The notes beneath the pieces were generated by a model. That model had not been told where the DNA came from. It was given only the letters and a program-made list of their open reading frames with translations, and made no database searches. From Fragum whitleyi (taxonomy: Eukaryota > Mollusca > Bivalvia > Cardiida > Cardiidae): 64,000 bases of DNA. Both the position numbers and the translations under genes were made by a program. This document shows, piece by piece, positions 47,133 through 59,041 of the stretch (positions within the stretch are counted from its first letter, which is position 1; each line of letters starts with the position of its first letter). Location of the stretch: positions 34,728,912 through 34,792,911 of the forward strand of contig OX411548.1 of the NCBI GenBank assembly GCA_948146395.1, in the 5' to 3' direction.

Positions 47133-47407
47133 GTTCTTCAATAAGCAGTACGGACATCTACACAGGCTGGCGTCGCTGCAATAAACACGTCTCACCAACG
47201 GACTTTGCAGATACCAATGACGTCATAGATATAAAGTTCGTCCATGACGTCAGAGAGTGTTTATTGGAGTGCAATAGACATTCGGATTGTATGATGTTTT
47301 CTTTTCGAAACATATCTGGTTCTACCCTTTACCTTTGCAAGACTGGAAAGTCTGGGTCATTCACACAACATAATGTTGACAGCAACATGTTTGAGTGCGT
47401 TGCCTAG
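47133..47407 (+). CDS. Gene 3 (type A), exon 3: PAN/Apple-like domain, C-terminus
   Basis: Terminal exon of 275 nt after acceptor TTATTTCAG (ending 47132), joined to exon 2 at a split Ser codon; TAG stop at 47405-47407. Contains GWRRCNKH, ADTNDVIDIKFVHDVRECL, LECNRHSDCMMFSF, LCKTGKSG and MFECVA. All six PAN cysteines are present. Open codons upstream to 47018 derive from a TTAA-flanked palindromic element that ends 27 nt before the acceptor, so the true exon starts at 47133. The three exons sum to 1155 nt (384 residues). Confidence 0.84.
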
Positions 47408-47708
47408 GAAATGTATTGTCCGTGTTTCTTTACTTGGCAGGGAGTGACTAAACCATGTCGTAATTTAGCGAAGTTTCTCTTCAATATATTTGATTTTGTG
47501 TATATGCCTTCGTTACTTATCGAGAATGCGTATGTATAGAGTTTTATAGAAGCTAAAGGATTTAAGGGCTAAACAAAACTGAACGCATTCGGTCGTTGGG
47601 TCACCTAAACCACCTAACTTCTGCTTTTTCAAGCTGAAGTTACGGGATTTGTGTAACTCATAGTTTTTCAGTGAAGATACAATGTATGTTGAATATGTAT
47701 AAATAGTA

Positions 47709-47714
47709 AATAAA
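47709..47714 (+). promoter_or_regulatory. Candidate polyadenylation signal of gene 3
   Basis: AATAAA 302 nt after the gene 3 stop codon, the first such hexamer I saw downstream. AT-rich context, so only tentative. Confidence 0.35.
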
Positions 47715-48139
47715 TATCTAAATTACCTTCTTAACCTCAACCTTAAATACACCGAGTCATTCGCACTGTTATGTCAAAAATCGTTGATAATAATTCTAAG
47801 TTGAAGAAAGGAAACAAAATTACGCAGGATAGGGAAATGGGGGAATAAAAATCTAGAAGGCTGTAGTATTAATTAATTTAAAGTAGATTCGCATTTTTAC
47901 ACAATATTTGAGATCCCATCTCATATGAGTAGATCCAAACTTTAATGGAACGGGGACATTTTGTTCAAAACCAACAACTTGGTTACGGCGGGATATATAT
48001 TTTCCTGAATTTGAATAGGTAGTAGACAAAAGTACTTACCAGATACTACTATTTGTCTTATAACTTTACAAATACCCGTATTTTTAGAAACGTTATCTAT
48101 CTATACATACATACTGCCTAACTCCCCTTTCGGGTATAC
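47715..48139. other. Spacer downstream of gene 3
   Basis: No gene or repeat relation recognised. Confidence 0.4.
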
Positions 48140-48372
48140 TGGCAGATGACTCATTCTAGATGTTATCAACTTTTGCGTGAAAGTTCGATGGGAAGTGGAA
48201 TCCCCCATTTTTTTGAAGGGTTTTCATCCAATGCTACCCATTTACAGCTGGGTGGACTGAAGCAGTGACTATTAAGTTTCTTGCCCAAGGAAACACCTCG
48301 CTGTCACCAGAACACGAACCCCTGACCTTCGGATCAGAAGACCGACGCTCTAACCACTGAGCTATCGAGGCA
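48140..48372 (-). mobile_element. tRNA-Arg(TCT)-like SINE, minus strand
   Basis: Minus-strand head GCCTCGATAGCTCAGTGGTT, anticodon loop CTTCTGA with four of five stem pairs, and a B box region GGGGTTCGTG. The acceptor 3' side is displaced, and the sequence continues into the core shared with 36.4 kb (CAGTCCACCCAGCTGTAAAT). This indicates a SINE rather than a gene. Confidence 0.6.
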
Positions 48373-48394
48373 AAAAACGCGACAAAAAACTTAT

Positions 48395-48590
48395 ATTTCT
48401 GTTAGAAACATCGAAGAAAACAAGGCTAACAGCATTATAATATGAATATAATACGAACTTAGTGAATTGTATGAAAAAATATCTAACTCGGTTGTGGAAA
48501 TTGATATTGGTCTCAGCAGTGCCTCGACAATTATCAATTATCTCGTTTGATATTTTTTTTTTTCATACAATACACAAAGTACGTATTATA
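48395..48590. mobile_element. Family E partial copy
   Basis: TTCTGTTAGAAACATCGAAG, AACTCGGTTGTGGAAATTGA and CATACAATACACAAAGTACG; abuts the SINE at 48140-48372. Confidence 0.6.
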
Positions 48591-48996
48591 TATGACCGTA
48601 GGTATAAAACTCAGACTCCAAATGCTCTTTGAAATGAATTACCATTTAATTTATCAATACACATGTTGAACCGGATTAATTCTGTTTTCGAAATAGATGT
48701 GTAGGGTATGGCGAAACGGCATAACATAATAGAAACATATTTGTCTGTGCTTTATTTCAAATTATAATTTGTTGAAGTCAATGAAAACTTCAATTGCACG
48801 TAAACAACTTGCCGACTTCGCGAAAAAGTAACCAATACAATGCAATACAAAACAATACAATATCTTGCATCCGTTATTAGAGATATTGTGATACATATAG
48901 GCCTATACAGTAACATCTAATTTTGAAAACGAAAAGAGAAAGCTATTGAATTAAACATTTAAAACATAAATGTATTTGTTTCAGATTAACACTGTA

Positions 48997-49418
48997 CAGT
49001 TAGTAACATCGTGAAATTGACATTCATCTCAATAAAAACCATTCTTAATCGCTCACTCAGCGCTCCATTCAATCATTCCAAACACTCACTCAAACAGTTC
49101 AAAATAGCTCCAAGATAAAATCATCAACTACATCCAAAATAGAATATAGCTAGAAACAAATCGATATTTCAGTGATATAATTGACATTGTAAGTATCTGA
49201 AGTTCTTGAAGAAATTGGAGGCTATTTACAAAACTTGTATGCTATTTTTTAAAGGGAGGTAATAAATATAGCTAATTTTGCTCATCCTTAACAAAATTAA
49301 CTATATTGGATTGCTTCTTTCAATTTCACTCAAAACTCAGTCATCGCGCTCATTCAATTTCATTCCAAAAACATTCCAAAATCATTCGACTTGTAAATCT
49401 AACGGTGTTGTTAACTGA
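48997..49418. mobile_element. Family D copy
   Basis: CAGTTAGTAACATCGTGAAA at the left; centre GCTAATTTTGCTCATCCTTA; right end TAACGGTGTTGTTAACTGAA. Between genes 3 and 4. Confidence 0.7.
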
Positions 49419-49555
49419 ACATGTAAAGTCAGTCTATCAAAATTTGAAGGTAGCTTTCAAAGTTTGTTTTCATCTAAGTGTTATCTGCCCTTGGATTATG
49501 ATTGCTATTTCGAATAAAATAAACTAAATGCATGCTGATAGCTATTAGTCATATG

Positions 49556-49692
49556 CCTGTCCTACGTTCAAGATGACAAAACAGTGCAAACTGTTTTCAA
49601 ATTATTCCCCCGCTTTGCACGCAAGTCCACGTGCAAAGTGGGGTATAATTTACAAACAGTTTGCAATGTTTTCTTATTCTGAACGCAGGGCT
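49556..49692. mobile_element. Family C copy 5
   Basis: CCTACGTTCAAGATGACAAA, inner CGCTTTGCACGCAAGTCCAC, return TTCTGAACGCAGGGC. Near full length. Confidence 0.78.
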
Positions 49693-50516
49693 GGTGATAC
49701 CCTTTACCGGTATACAGATACATTATATCTGTTCCATTGAAATTTCTATTTGAACAACTACATTTGCATAGTATGACTTCATCTGTAAAAGGTTGTATGT
49801 ATAAAAAAAAATCCAGAAATTATGAAATAAGAGAATCGGGCGAAGATTTTCTCTGGCCTCAGCGGACGAATTTGTCGTAGGATTTGGAACGAGTTATACT
49901 TATCTTCAACGTTTTCTCCAATGTCAAAAAAAACAATGTACTGTACATATTAGATATTCAATGTGACTAATAAGCCCAAAGGGCCGGGTGTTTTTAATTT
50001 TCTTTCGTTCTTTCTTTCTTTGTTACTTACTTTTCATTACTTACTTTCCTGACTTGCTTTGCTTACTTACGTACAAATAAGTATGGGCACAATTGACATG
50101 TGATAACTCATTTTAACTTTTACACCTATATGTTTGCACGAATCCTTTTACTCCATATTTGTATATGTCGCCTTTTTTCAGAATGATTTAATAAGATTTA
50201 TTGACTAAATAAAATGCAAGTTTTGTTCTTGCAAATAAAGCTCTTTGTTTTCCATATTTGGTGTTTGTTAAAATTAATCGAACACTTTCAACTGAACAAG
50301 AACAAATATCCGCAATTTCTGTCACCAAAAAGATACCACCACCTTGAACTTTCAGAGATTTAGCGTGATGGGATAAAATGTTTCGGGACAAAATTCTAGA
50401 TTAATTCGAGATTTCATGAAATATGATGAATGACAATCGAAGTACATTGACATCGAAGAGCAATCACATGATGTAATAAACGCATTGCTGTAAATGAGTA
50501 TTTGCCATTTACCAGT
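49693..50516. other. Gene-free spacer
   Basis: Simple T/C-rich run TTTCGTTCTTTCTTTCTTTG at about 50002; no exon or classified repeat. Confidence 0.45.
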
Positions 50517-50845
50517 TAAGGTTCATGTAAAGTGTTTGAGGCCCTATTTTAAAACACTTCATTTGCGAAGAAAAAGGGGCAAATGTCCAGGTATATTATA
50601 TATCAAATTGAAGCTATTTATGAGCACAAGGAATTGAGCAACATGCAGTTGCTTGCTCTGTACAAAATCGCCCTTTTCCACAATGTTTTGCTATACCGCT
50701 ATATCTATGGCAGTCTTATGTTGCTCAACTGCTTTTGCTTAAAAATAGCTTCATTTTGATATATAATATACCTGGACATACTGCTTTTTATTGGCTAATG
50801 AAGCGCCCTTAAAATTGGGTCTCAAAAACTTCACATGAACCTTAA
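50517..50845. mobile_element. Inverted-repeat element of about 330 bp
   Basis: TTAAGGTTCATGTAAAGTGT on the left returns as AACTTCACATGAACCTTAA on the right; GGTATATTATATATCAAATT / ATTTTGATATATAATATACC extend the arms to about 110 bp. A half copy is at 19.6 kb. Confidence 0.72.
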
Positions 50846-51239
50846 AAGCTTTTCCGAATTAATTCAACATAATGATTCTACATAGAAATGAAAAAAAAAA
50901 AAGATTTTTGTAGTAATGGTAAAAGACTTTCTAACTTATTAGACAATAAAGCGAAAATAGCAAATAGATGGTGCACAACCAAAATGTGCTTTTACCTTCA
51001 GTCAAGCTGTAGATGCGATATTTTGATCAACTAACGGAGAGATAGTTTTCATTTTCTTACTTTGGCAAGATACATTTAAGAATCTGTCGCTAATATTCCC
51101 GTAATGCAGCATGTAGAAATCATTTTCAAGATAGGTACCTGTGAGAAAGACAAATCATTTGCTTTGTGAGGAGAAACGCGATGTTTGATTATATGAGAAC
51201 GCTCGAGGAGCATATTCTTTATTTTCTCATTGTTCTGAA

Positions 51240-51440
51240 ATTATCTTATAACTATACAAATATCCGTGTGATTACATAGAATATGATATTTTTTATGATA
51301 TCACATTAATATTTTTAGAACAATGACATGATGCGGTTAATTTTAGAAACTCGGTTGGGCGAATTGATAATTGCCCCAACCTCGCTGGATACTTTTTCAA
51401 ACAAAACACTAAGTACGCATTATATATATCAAAAACAAAA
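51240..51440. mobile_element. Family E partial copy
   Basis: AACTATACAAATATCCGTGT, ATGATATTTTTTATGATATC, TGCGGTTAATTTTAGAAACT, then a shortened hairpin. Confidence 0.6.
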
Positions 51441-51504
51441 ACAAGTTACAAATACGACGCCTTTCATCACGTTCGAAGATTGGAATAAGAAAAAAATGTC
51501 AATT

Positions 51505-51897
51505 CGAACATCAATAAATTGACTTTCATGTTGATCAAAACCATTCTGAATCGCTCACTCTGCCCATTCAATCATTTATTCATTCATTCATAATTCAATC
51601 ATTTATTCTTTCATTCCAAACGCTCACTCAAACCATTCTAAAACGCTCCAAGATCACCAAATAGATAACATCAACAACTATCTTAAAAAAATGGCTAGAA
51701 AAAAAACACGATTTTTTAAAGAGTCTGATCGGCTCGAAGACATAAAAATTATTTATATAACTTGTATACATATCTTGAACAATATAAGCGATATTGAATT
51801 ACATCCCTTTAATTTCATTCAAAACTCACTTCTCTCGCACAATCAAATTCATTCGAAAATCACTCAGCTTGTCAATTTCACGATGTTCTTAACTGTA
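51505..51897. mobile_element. Family D copy
   Basis: CATCAATAAATTGACTTTCA, AATCGCTCACTCTGCCCATT with local ATTCATTC duplication, right end CAATTTCACGATGTTCTTAA. Confidence 0.65.
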
Positions 51898-52949
51898 GAC
51901 CGTGATCATACTGACCATTTTATGGTGACATGTGATGTAATCCATTAACTCAGTTTGCAGTTGGCGAAAACTCCATTAGTACGAGAACAGTGGAGAAATC
52001 TTAGGGAATCGGGTTGGTATAGGATTAAACACATTTTAGATCAAGGTTGTTTTTGAGAAGTTTTTACTTTATATGAATAGGAATTTTGAATGTCTGTCGC
52101 CGTAGCATAATTATAATCATTATTTGTAATAATGGGCGATGTTAGGCACGAACTCAAGCCCAGTGAGGATAGAGAAACGGCATTCTTTTACATATGCCCG
52201 AGTCTTCTGTTACGAACAGCCATTAGTTGTTTCCTTGTCTTAAACATAATATGTAAGACCCCTCTTTCAATTAAATCATTGTGACGTCATTTATACGTAA
52301 GGTATCTGCGGACACATAACATGGCCGAAATGTCGAGTTCCTAAAAACTTGACAATAAATACTTAAATTTGATCTTAAAATGTGGACTTTCGCGAATACT
52401 TGGAATGAAGGATCAAAATTACGTTAAAGTGACGCCGTGACGTCATTTAGGGGCCGACCCCTTTTAAGTCCGCCAAAATAAGTATTCGCAAATATTTCCT
52501 GAATTTCCGTTTAGAAATGGTTTAAATGTTAAGAAGTGTAGATCATTTGAAAAAAAAGAATCCGTTACTCAACTGTTTCAGACAAACTGATCTTAACCTG
52601 GTCTAAAACGAAAAATAAAATCAAAAAGCTCAAAAAGGCTCGATTCTAGGTTTGGTTAAGATCTGCTTGTCTCAAATTCACTCTTCAGTCACGTCATCTG
52701 ACGTACATTATCGCTGTAAGATTATTTTATCGTGTCAAAAGTTTATTTAAACGTAGGGGGAAACCATTGAAGTTCGGACAGTGGTATTAACCCGGACAAC
52801 CTTTTTGGGTTTATTTTTCGGATAAGTAATAAACGGTCATATAAAACGTATCATGAAAAACTCTGTTAGATAACGCACGAAAGACTCTAACTTGTAATGA
52901 TGTCATAGATATGCTGATAGAAGTAAAGCTATTTGAAGTCACGATATAC
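51898..52949. other. Gene-free spacer between genes 3 and 4
   Basis: Several TGACGTCAT-like palindromes (52280, 52440). No exon recognised. Confidence 0.4.
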
Positions 52950-53412
52950 TGGCGCCGCATTCGGAACACCACTCGGCCAATCTCACGATCAACCTCAGAT
53001 GTACATAGACGGACTATTTTTAAAAAGTACGGGAAAACCTTGGAAAAACTCGATGACGTCAGTTCAAATAGCGTTAGCCCTCGAAACTGTGAGAGAAAAT
53101 ATTCGACGTCGCCAACACTACTCGTTAAGTCACCGACGTGAAACCATCGTTTCCTAATATAGATATCTTTAGATTCTTAAATAACGTCTGAAAAAATCTT
53201 AATTTTTGAGAATGATTCGTCATTCTCAAAAATTAAGATTTTTCAGCCGTTATTTACTGAAAAAGATATAAATCTACAGTGCTAGTTTTTCTTACACTGT
53301 TTCCGCCTAACAAAATGCACGATTTTGTTACATACCCATCCGCCTTACATACATCCGAGGTCTGTTGAAATTTACGGAAATGGCCGAGTGATGTTCCGAA
53401 TGACTGGCGCCG
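52950..53412. mobile_element. Family H palindromic element copy 1
   Basis: About 460 bp. CATTCGGAACACCACTCGGC at the left returns as GGCCGAGTGATGTTCCGAAT at the right; GGCGCC is near both ends. The centre has a strong hairpin (ATTTTTGAGAATGATTCGTC with its complement) at 53190-53245. Small frames (52911-53157) are not conserved as coding. Confidence 0.7.
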
Positions 53413-54824
53413 ATGAATAGGGGTATTTGGTATTCGGAACATCGCTCGGACTTTTCTGTAAACTGGAAATTAAGTCGTAAGTGTAGTAATTTTTTTGGTA
53501 TTTTTTTGTCATTTTGACCGAGGGTTCCCGATTGGGTATGTGGTTCAGACGAAGGTATAGATTTGAAAAAATCGACAATTTAACGGATATTTGCGATAAA
53601 AACATAAAAAAAGATAAAGGATTTTAACAAAATGGTCGATTTAAACTGTGGAAAAGCGTTATAAAGCAATTTTTTAAATGTCCGATCTCGGCTGAAGTAA
53701 AAGTAGTGACTGAACAAAATATATGCTTTGAAAACCAAACCATATCAACTTAGTTACTAATTTCTCTGTTTTCTTTAAATAAATCGAAGAAAAGTGCATT
53801 ATTTGATATTTCATGGTGATATCTAATTATTTATCCACACGTTCGTGTGTTAAACGTTTGAAGTTTTGTGCCCTCATCATTGAATAAATAAGGTAAGTAT
53901 AGTAATGGTATTTCTAAGATGAAGTTTGAAAGAGCTTTAGTTATATTACATGTATTTATTAATTCTAGCTTAAGCCATGTCTTTAATTAGCGGTATTTCT
54001 TAATTGTCCGAATTTTTTCCCTCGATGATAAACATATCAGGATTTAACGTTTGTGTGTCCGAATTTTTCAAAATCCTTCCGAGTTTACCCGATTCACAGT
54101 ACTCTCAAACTTCTCGTTTTCACAACGTTTTAGACATCATTAGCTTCTTATTCATTGAATAAACTCCAAGTATATTGAACGCCAAAAGTTAAAGAACTTC
54201 TACGAGGTGCTAGTTGGACCATTTTTAATGCTTTTCATGTCCTTTTTTCTCCTTGCTCAACCCGCCGAAGCGCAGAGTTTGCTTTGCATAACAATTTTGT
54301 GCAATTTGTTCTAATTTATTTCCGCCATGTCAGAAAATATTAAATGACGCCCAACACGTAAATCAAGATTTTTTTATTGCTGAATTTCGACTATAGTCAT
54401 TTGGCTTTATTAAGACGCATCTCGATTGACAAAAACTGCTGAGAAACGCAAGAAAAAGCTTTATTCGACGTTTTGAAATAACGTTTTTTGACAAAAAACG
54501 GGCATGTTTGAATGATTTAAAATACAGAAATGAAAAGCACATAGGTCATTGGTTGTTTTAAGCACAGTATTGAAGTGAGAAGTCAATTTTTTGACTGATT
54601 TCAACTGATATTCACGGTAAATAAAACAGACACGACATGGAAGATCATGAAAAGGAAATTCATGATTACGACGTCGTGATTTAACAATGTAAAAGGTAAA
54701 TGGAGGTGTCTTCAATCGTAAATGGACAGAAAAAAAGAGAAGATAGTCTGTTACTTCTCTTTTTATAACTTTTTATAAGTCCCACGAGACGAAGTGTAAA
54801 TCATCTGTGTGCTCACGTATATTT
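53413..54824. other. Gene-free spacer
   Basis: 53430-53520 (ATTCGGAACATCGCTCGGAC, GTAAGTGTAGTAATTTT) repeats 18225-18310. Otherwise nothing recognised. Confidence 0.45.
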
Positions 54825-54955
54825 GCCCTGTGTTCAGGGTGTTACGTTTCGCGAGCGCTTTGAGATGATACCCCGCTTTGCACGTGCACATACGTGCAAA
54901 GCGAGACATCATTTCGAAAACGCTTCGCCAACGATTTTATCCTGAACGCAGGGCT
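54825..54955. mobile_element. Family C copy 6
   Basis: GCCCTGTGTTCAGGGTG, centre CCCGCTTTGCACGTGCACAT, end ATCCTGAACGCAGGGC; arms resemble copy 1 (GCGAGCGCTTTGAGATGATA). Confidence 0.78.
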
Positions 54956-55311
54956 GGCGTCAATAGAATAGTTTACTTTATATCGGCGTTTATTATCGCT
55001 TCGTTGATCGACTTGGTAAAATTAGCGATAACGGCATTACTTTGAATAAGAAAAATCCAAATCGAATCAGATTTTGGTCCATCAAATGTTGACGCGTACC
55101 AAAAGGTTGGGAAACACGAATGAATTTAGATACTCCACAGAGCTTCATTTTCAAACGCTTTATGTCGTTTAACGCGTTTTGCTGTGAAGGACCATTAATA
55201 AGTTTGCCGTAAATCAAAACTGCACTCCAATTAAACGAATATATGCTTTCAAATAAAAAGGAAACACAGTGCCCCGTTGGAGTTATTTTTCATTATAAAC
55301 ACCCTGTTCAT

Positions 55312-55469
55312 TTAAGGTAGCGGACCCGTATTACTTCCGCAATTTTTCGGAAGTAATAAACTTTAATAGTGTTAACCGGGGTTTCCTAGTGATTTTCATT
55401 AGGAAACCGCGGTAAACCGAGTTCAGAGTGCCGAAATGTTGCGGATCTAATATGGTTCCACTACCTTAA
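55312..55469. mobile_element. Family B copy 5
   Basis: 158 bp, TTAAGGTAGCGGACCCGTAT to TTCCACTACCTTAA; central arms slightly diverged (GTTAACCGGGGTTTCCTAG). Confidence 0.78.
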
Positions 55470-55492
55470 GTAACTTTTCTTCTTAGATACAA

Positions 55493-55657
55493 AACACGCT
55501 AACAACAATTCGAACAGATAAGCGATTCGCGAGTTGATTCCAACATATGAAGAAAAGAAACGTGATATGAAAGTATGTTCATTGAAAGTATTAATTTGAC
55601 TTTTCTTTGGTTTTTTGTCTGGAATATCGTGTTCGAATTGTTGTTAGCGTGTTTTGT
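55493..55657. repeat. Long-arm inverted repeat
   Basis: AACACGCTAACAACAATTCG at about 55493 returns as CGAATTGTTGTTAGCGTGTT at about 55634-55653, enclosing about 120 bp. A potential hairpin or small MITE in the region upstream of gene 4. Confidence 0.65.
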
Positions 55658-56084
55658 TCATGGCGTTGTTGTTCTAGGCGCAGTCGATCGTAGAACGAAA
55701 AGAAAACAAAGAAAACATCGTCGAAACGCAAAAAAGCAATGACATCGCTATGATTGCCATGTAAGCCCCTAGAGTCTCTTTTTTCAGAAAGATTTAGATA
55801 TTTCCTGGTGTTCCCACTGTGTCACTTCCATGAACATTTATGAAAGATTTCTTACAATTTCATACTTAGACAAACTCTTTGGCCAGCCATTGCAGTCACA
55901 CAGTTGATATAACCTTTATGAATTAATTTGAGATTTGAAACAATTCCCTATATGTCCAATGTGTAATTTCAACAAGTCGTTACCTATAAAGCCATTCTTC
56001 TTAAATGGCAACAATATATTTTGATTTATTTTATCTATTTACAACGTGTATTTATTTATTACTCTGTCTAATTATACCCCCACC

Positions 56085-56865
56085 TACGAAGTCGAGGGGT
56101 TATATTGGTTTCACCATGTCTGTCTGTCCGTCCATCCGTCCGTCCGTAGACCTTTTCGTTTCCGGACTCTAGCTCAAGAACCAAGTGACTTTCAATCATG
56201 ACAATTCATGCAATTGATGCTTATGACCCAAGAAAGTGTCCTATTGTTTTGGGGTCACAAAGGTCAAAGGTCAAGGTCACAATCAGTCTTCGTTCAACTT
56301 TCGTTTCCGGACTCTATCTCAAGAACCAAGTGGCCTACAATCATGAAACTTTATGCAAATGTTGTTTATGACCCAAGAAAGAGCCCTATTGTTTATGTGT
56401 CAAAGGTCAAGGTCACAGTCGGCTTTTGTTCAATTTTCGTTTCCAAACTCTAACTCGAGAACCAAGTGACCTATAATCATGAAACATTACGCAAATGTTG
56501 CTTATGACTCAAGGAAGTGCCCTATTGTTTTTGGTCACATATGCCAAAGGTCAAGGTCACAGTTTTTTTTCCAATTTTGACTCCGGGCTCTAAACCAAAA
56601 AACCAAGCAGCCTAGAATCATGAAACTTTATGCAAATGTTGTTTATGACCCAAGGAAGTGCCCTATTGTTTTTAGGTCACAGGAAAAGGCCACAGTCATT
56701 TTTTGTTCAATTTTCGTTTCCGGACTTTAACTCAAGAACCAAGCGACCTAGAATCATGAAACTTCATGCAAATGCTGCATATGATCGCAATATTTGTTAC
56801 AAACTCATCCTGCACTAATATGACTTGCATTTTGACAAAGTGCTTGTATGGGGGCAGTATAAGTC
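56085..56865. repeat. Mollusc-type tandem repeat, about 135-140 bp unit
   Basis: TACCCCCACCTACGAAGTCG and a TCTGTCTGTCCGTCCATCCG run lead into four to five units with CGTTTCCGGACTCTA, AAGAACCAAGTG, AATCATGAAACTTTATGCAA, GCCCTATTGTTT and GGTCAAGGTCACA. It closes with GGGGGCAGTATAAGTCCGCT. Frames at 56208 and 56630 are repeat artefacts. It ends about 105 bp before the gene 4 signal-exon acceptor. Confidence 0.75.
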
Positions 56866-56970
56866 CGCTCTGTGACAGTTCTAGTTTACAAACAGATTAA
56901 TTTGTTAATTGTTTGTCTATTTTTACCATAAAAGCATTAAAATTGGTTCCCTCTTTTTTTTTAATTTTAG

Positions 56971-57023
56971 AGACATGGATGTTCATCAAATTTGGATATT
57001 AGTGTTTGTGCTTAGGCTTAAAG
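56971..57023 (+). CDS. Gene 4 (type B), exon 1: signal peptide
   Basis: Acceptor TTAATTTTAG ends at 56970; AGAC precedes the ATG at 56975; 49 coding nt encode MDVHQIWILVFVLRLKG, with the Gly split at a GTAAGA donor (57024). The hydrophobic core IWILVFVL indicates a secretory signal. Same length, phase and spacing as in genes 1 and 3. It lies about 150 bp downstream of a tandem repeat (56106-56830), which may contain or displace the upstream UTR and promoter. Confidence 0.83.
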
Positions 57024-57615
57024 GTAAGAGGGGATTTTATTATTTAGCAATAAATACATCTAAGGAAGCATTTTGCAAGTTAAAGAAAATCATTAAAAAG
57101 TTATACAAAATGGCTTAACCCTTTCATGTTTTACAAAATTTTTGACCTGTCCAAATTCAAAGATTTTGCAGACGAAACTTTAAAGTGGATTTAATTTGAA
57201 AAATAACCATTACAGTTGGGTAGAAAATAGTGTGGAAAAATAAGAAATTGCTTGTCAGAAGCAATTTCTTCTTTTTTCACAATGTTTTCTCAATCATAAA
57301 ATCACAGACACGTAAAAATCAGGGATTATATAGCAAATGGTTAAGCAGATATCGAATGAGAGTGATATTTTTGTTATTGCGTACACTTGAACCAACACAC
57401 ACAAAAAAAGAATGAATTGTAGGTACCTCAAACGTAGTCAGTTTGTTTGTTTCATTGAAATAAGGTTGAACGCCAGTTAAAAAGAAGGATAAGAGTTTAG
57501 TCAGAGGATGGAGCACATAACTAATTATTTCAGGTACTTTTCAAATCATTACCATTATTGTATCCTCTAAGAGACTCCATTCGATCATTCAACAAAGGTT
57601 TATGATCAATCACCA

Positions 57616-57801
57616 GGGGCCAGTTTCATCAAAACATTTGGGACATAATTTTGTCTTACTGATGACTTTTGAAACAGTTACAGCAACAATCACTTTACAT
57701 AGTTATTGATATATAGGTGATACATGATTTTTGAACTAACCATGTGGTAAGTCATAGGTAAGACAAAAATACGTCTTAAACCTTTTGATGAAACAGGCCC
57801 C
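57616..57801. mobile_element. Family I copy 2
   Basis: GGGGCCAGTTTCATCAAAAC to TTTTGATGAAACAGGCCCC, 186 bp, colinear with 38966-39150. In gene 4 intron 1. Confidence 0.78.
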
Positions 57802-57802
57802 A

Positions 57803-58045
57803 GGGGTCCGTTTTTCTAAACTTCTTACGAAAGCAATAATCGTAAGTCAAATTCGCAAATCGTATCGGTGTTTTCATTCATTTCTAGATTCTACCTTTCG
57901 ATATATCAGTGGAATCATCTTTAGAAGACGATTCCAATGAGATGAGGCATGGCAGAATTCCGTATATAGTTACTACTGTAGGAGCAACTTTAATTTTTTA
58001 CTTGCGCAAAAAATGATCGTAAGATGTTTCGTAAAATAGGCCCTA
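57803..58045. mobile_element. Family J copy 2, abutting family I
   Basis: GGGGTCCGTTTTTCTAAACT to GTTTCGTAAAATAGGCCCT, colinear with 45313-45555. Adjacent to the family I element with no spacer beyond CAGG. Confidence 0.72.
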
Positions 58046-58591
58046 AGGACGTGCTATATAAAAACTAAAAAGTGCATAAAAGACGAATACATCGAAGAAA
58101 TTACAAGATGTTTATACGTGTGACCTATCTGTTATAACCCCTCTCTGATATTAGGATGAAGAGGCTATACATCAGCTTCGTTAGGGGTGCTCCTCTTGCC
58201 CGTAGGATGTAGAGTTCTCCTAGTAGTAAATGTCTTCATTTTTCTTGTTTAATTATAATTTGCTTTCTATGTACAATATATAATGTTCTCCCCCCCCCCC
58301 TTTTTTTTATTACCTGGTTTTAACACAACAGCATTTTTGCGTTCAGATACTTACGCCAATGTCCCTCAATTTGTTGGAGACACTTTTCGGAAAGAGTGTC
58401 AATAGCGGAGGAAATATCTGGGTTGAAAGACCGACCAGCTATACATTTAAATCACGACTTTTGATACAATGTTGTGAGAGCGCATTCAGTATTGTTCATA
58501 GAAGCTAATTTAGTCTGTGCATGACATTTCCAAAAATTTAAATGCGCGTACTAAACATACTTTTAGCAGCCTAGCCATCCATACAAGACAA
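58046..58591. other. Gene 4 intron 1, unassigned part
   Basis: Contains a C10 run followed by T8 (about 58290-58309). No exon recognised. Confidence 0.4.
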
Positions 58592-58805
58592 TGTGACCAG
58601 TCACGCGAAAAAAGACCATGTGGGAACTCAATTAGTTAAATACTTAAAAGAGAAATCGATTCCAGTATAGGTCAACCGGGGGTCGAATTTCAAAAATTAT
58701 TTCACAGGTCTGATAGTCATTCTTAATTTAGAAAATGGTGCAAGTGCGAACAGTTTCGACCCTAGTCAGTCTGCGCAAGGATCGACACTTTACGCATATA
58801 TTCAG
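58592..58805. mobile_element. Family G copy, truncated
   Basis: TGTGACCAGTCACGCGAAAA at the left; GACCCTAGTCAGTCTGCGCA and CGACACTTTACGCAT inside, in inverted order relative to 20949-21210. One terminus is missing. In gene 4 intron 1. Confidence 0.65.
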
Positions 58806-59041
58806 CGATTGAGAAAAGAAACATGGGCTGATAGTAATTCATTGAGTGAAAAATTTACGACTATGATCTGGCTATACGAATGTACAAACAGATCCGAGTT
58901 TTGACGTTATTCAAATGTGAAATTATTGGGGATGAAACCCACTGGATCATGTTATAAGTGGTATAGTGATTATGTTCACACAGCACGAGTAACGAAAGTA
59001 AACGCAAGCCTTTTCTTTGTCTTCGCTAACCTTTTTGCCAT

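Noticed and set aside
48300..48372. Functional minus-strand tRNA-Arg(TCT)
   Set aside because: Acceptor 3' strand is displaced and the T arm mismatched; it is joined to the same core as the SINE at 36.4 kb.
56208..56818. Two frames with similar repeated peptides
   Set aside because: They are translations of the 135-bp mollusc-type tandem repeat.
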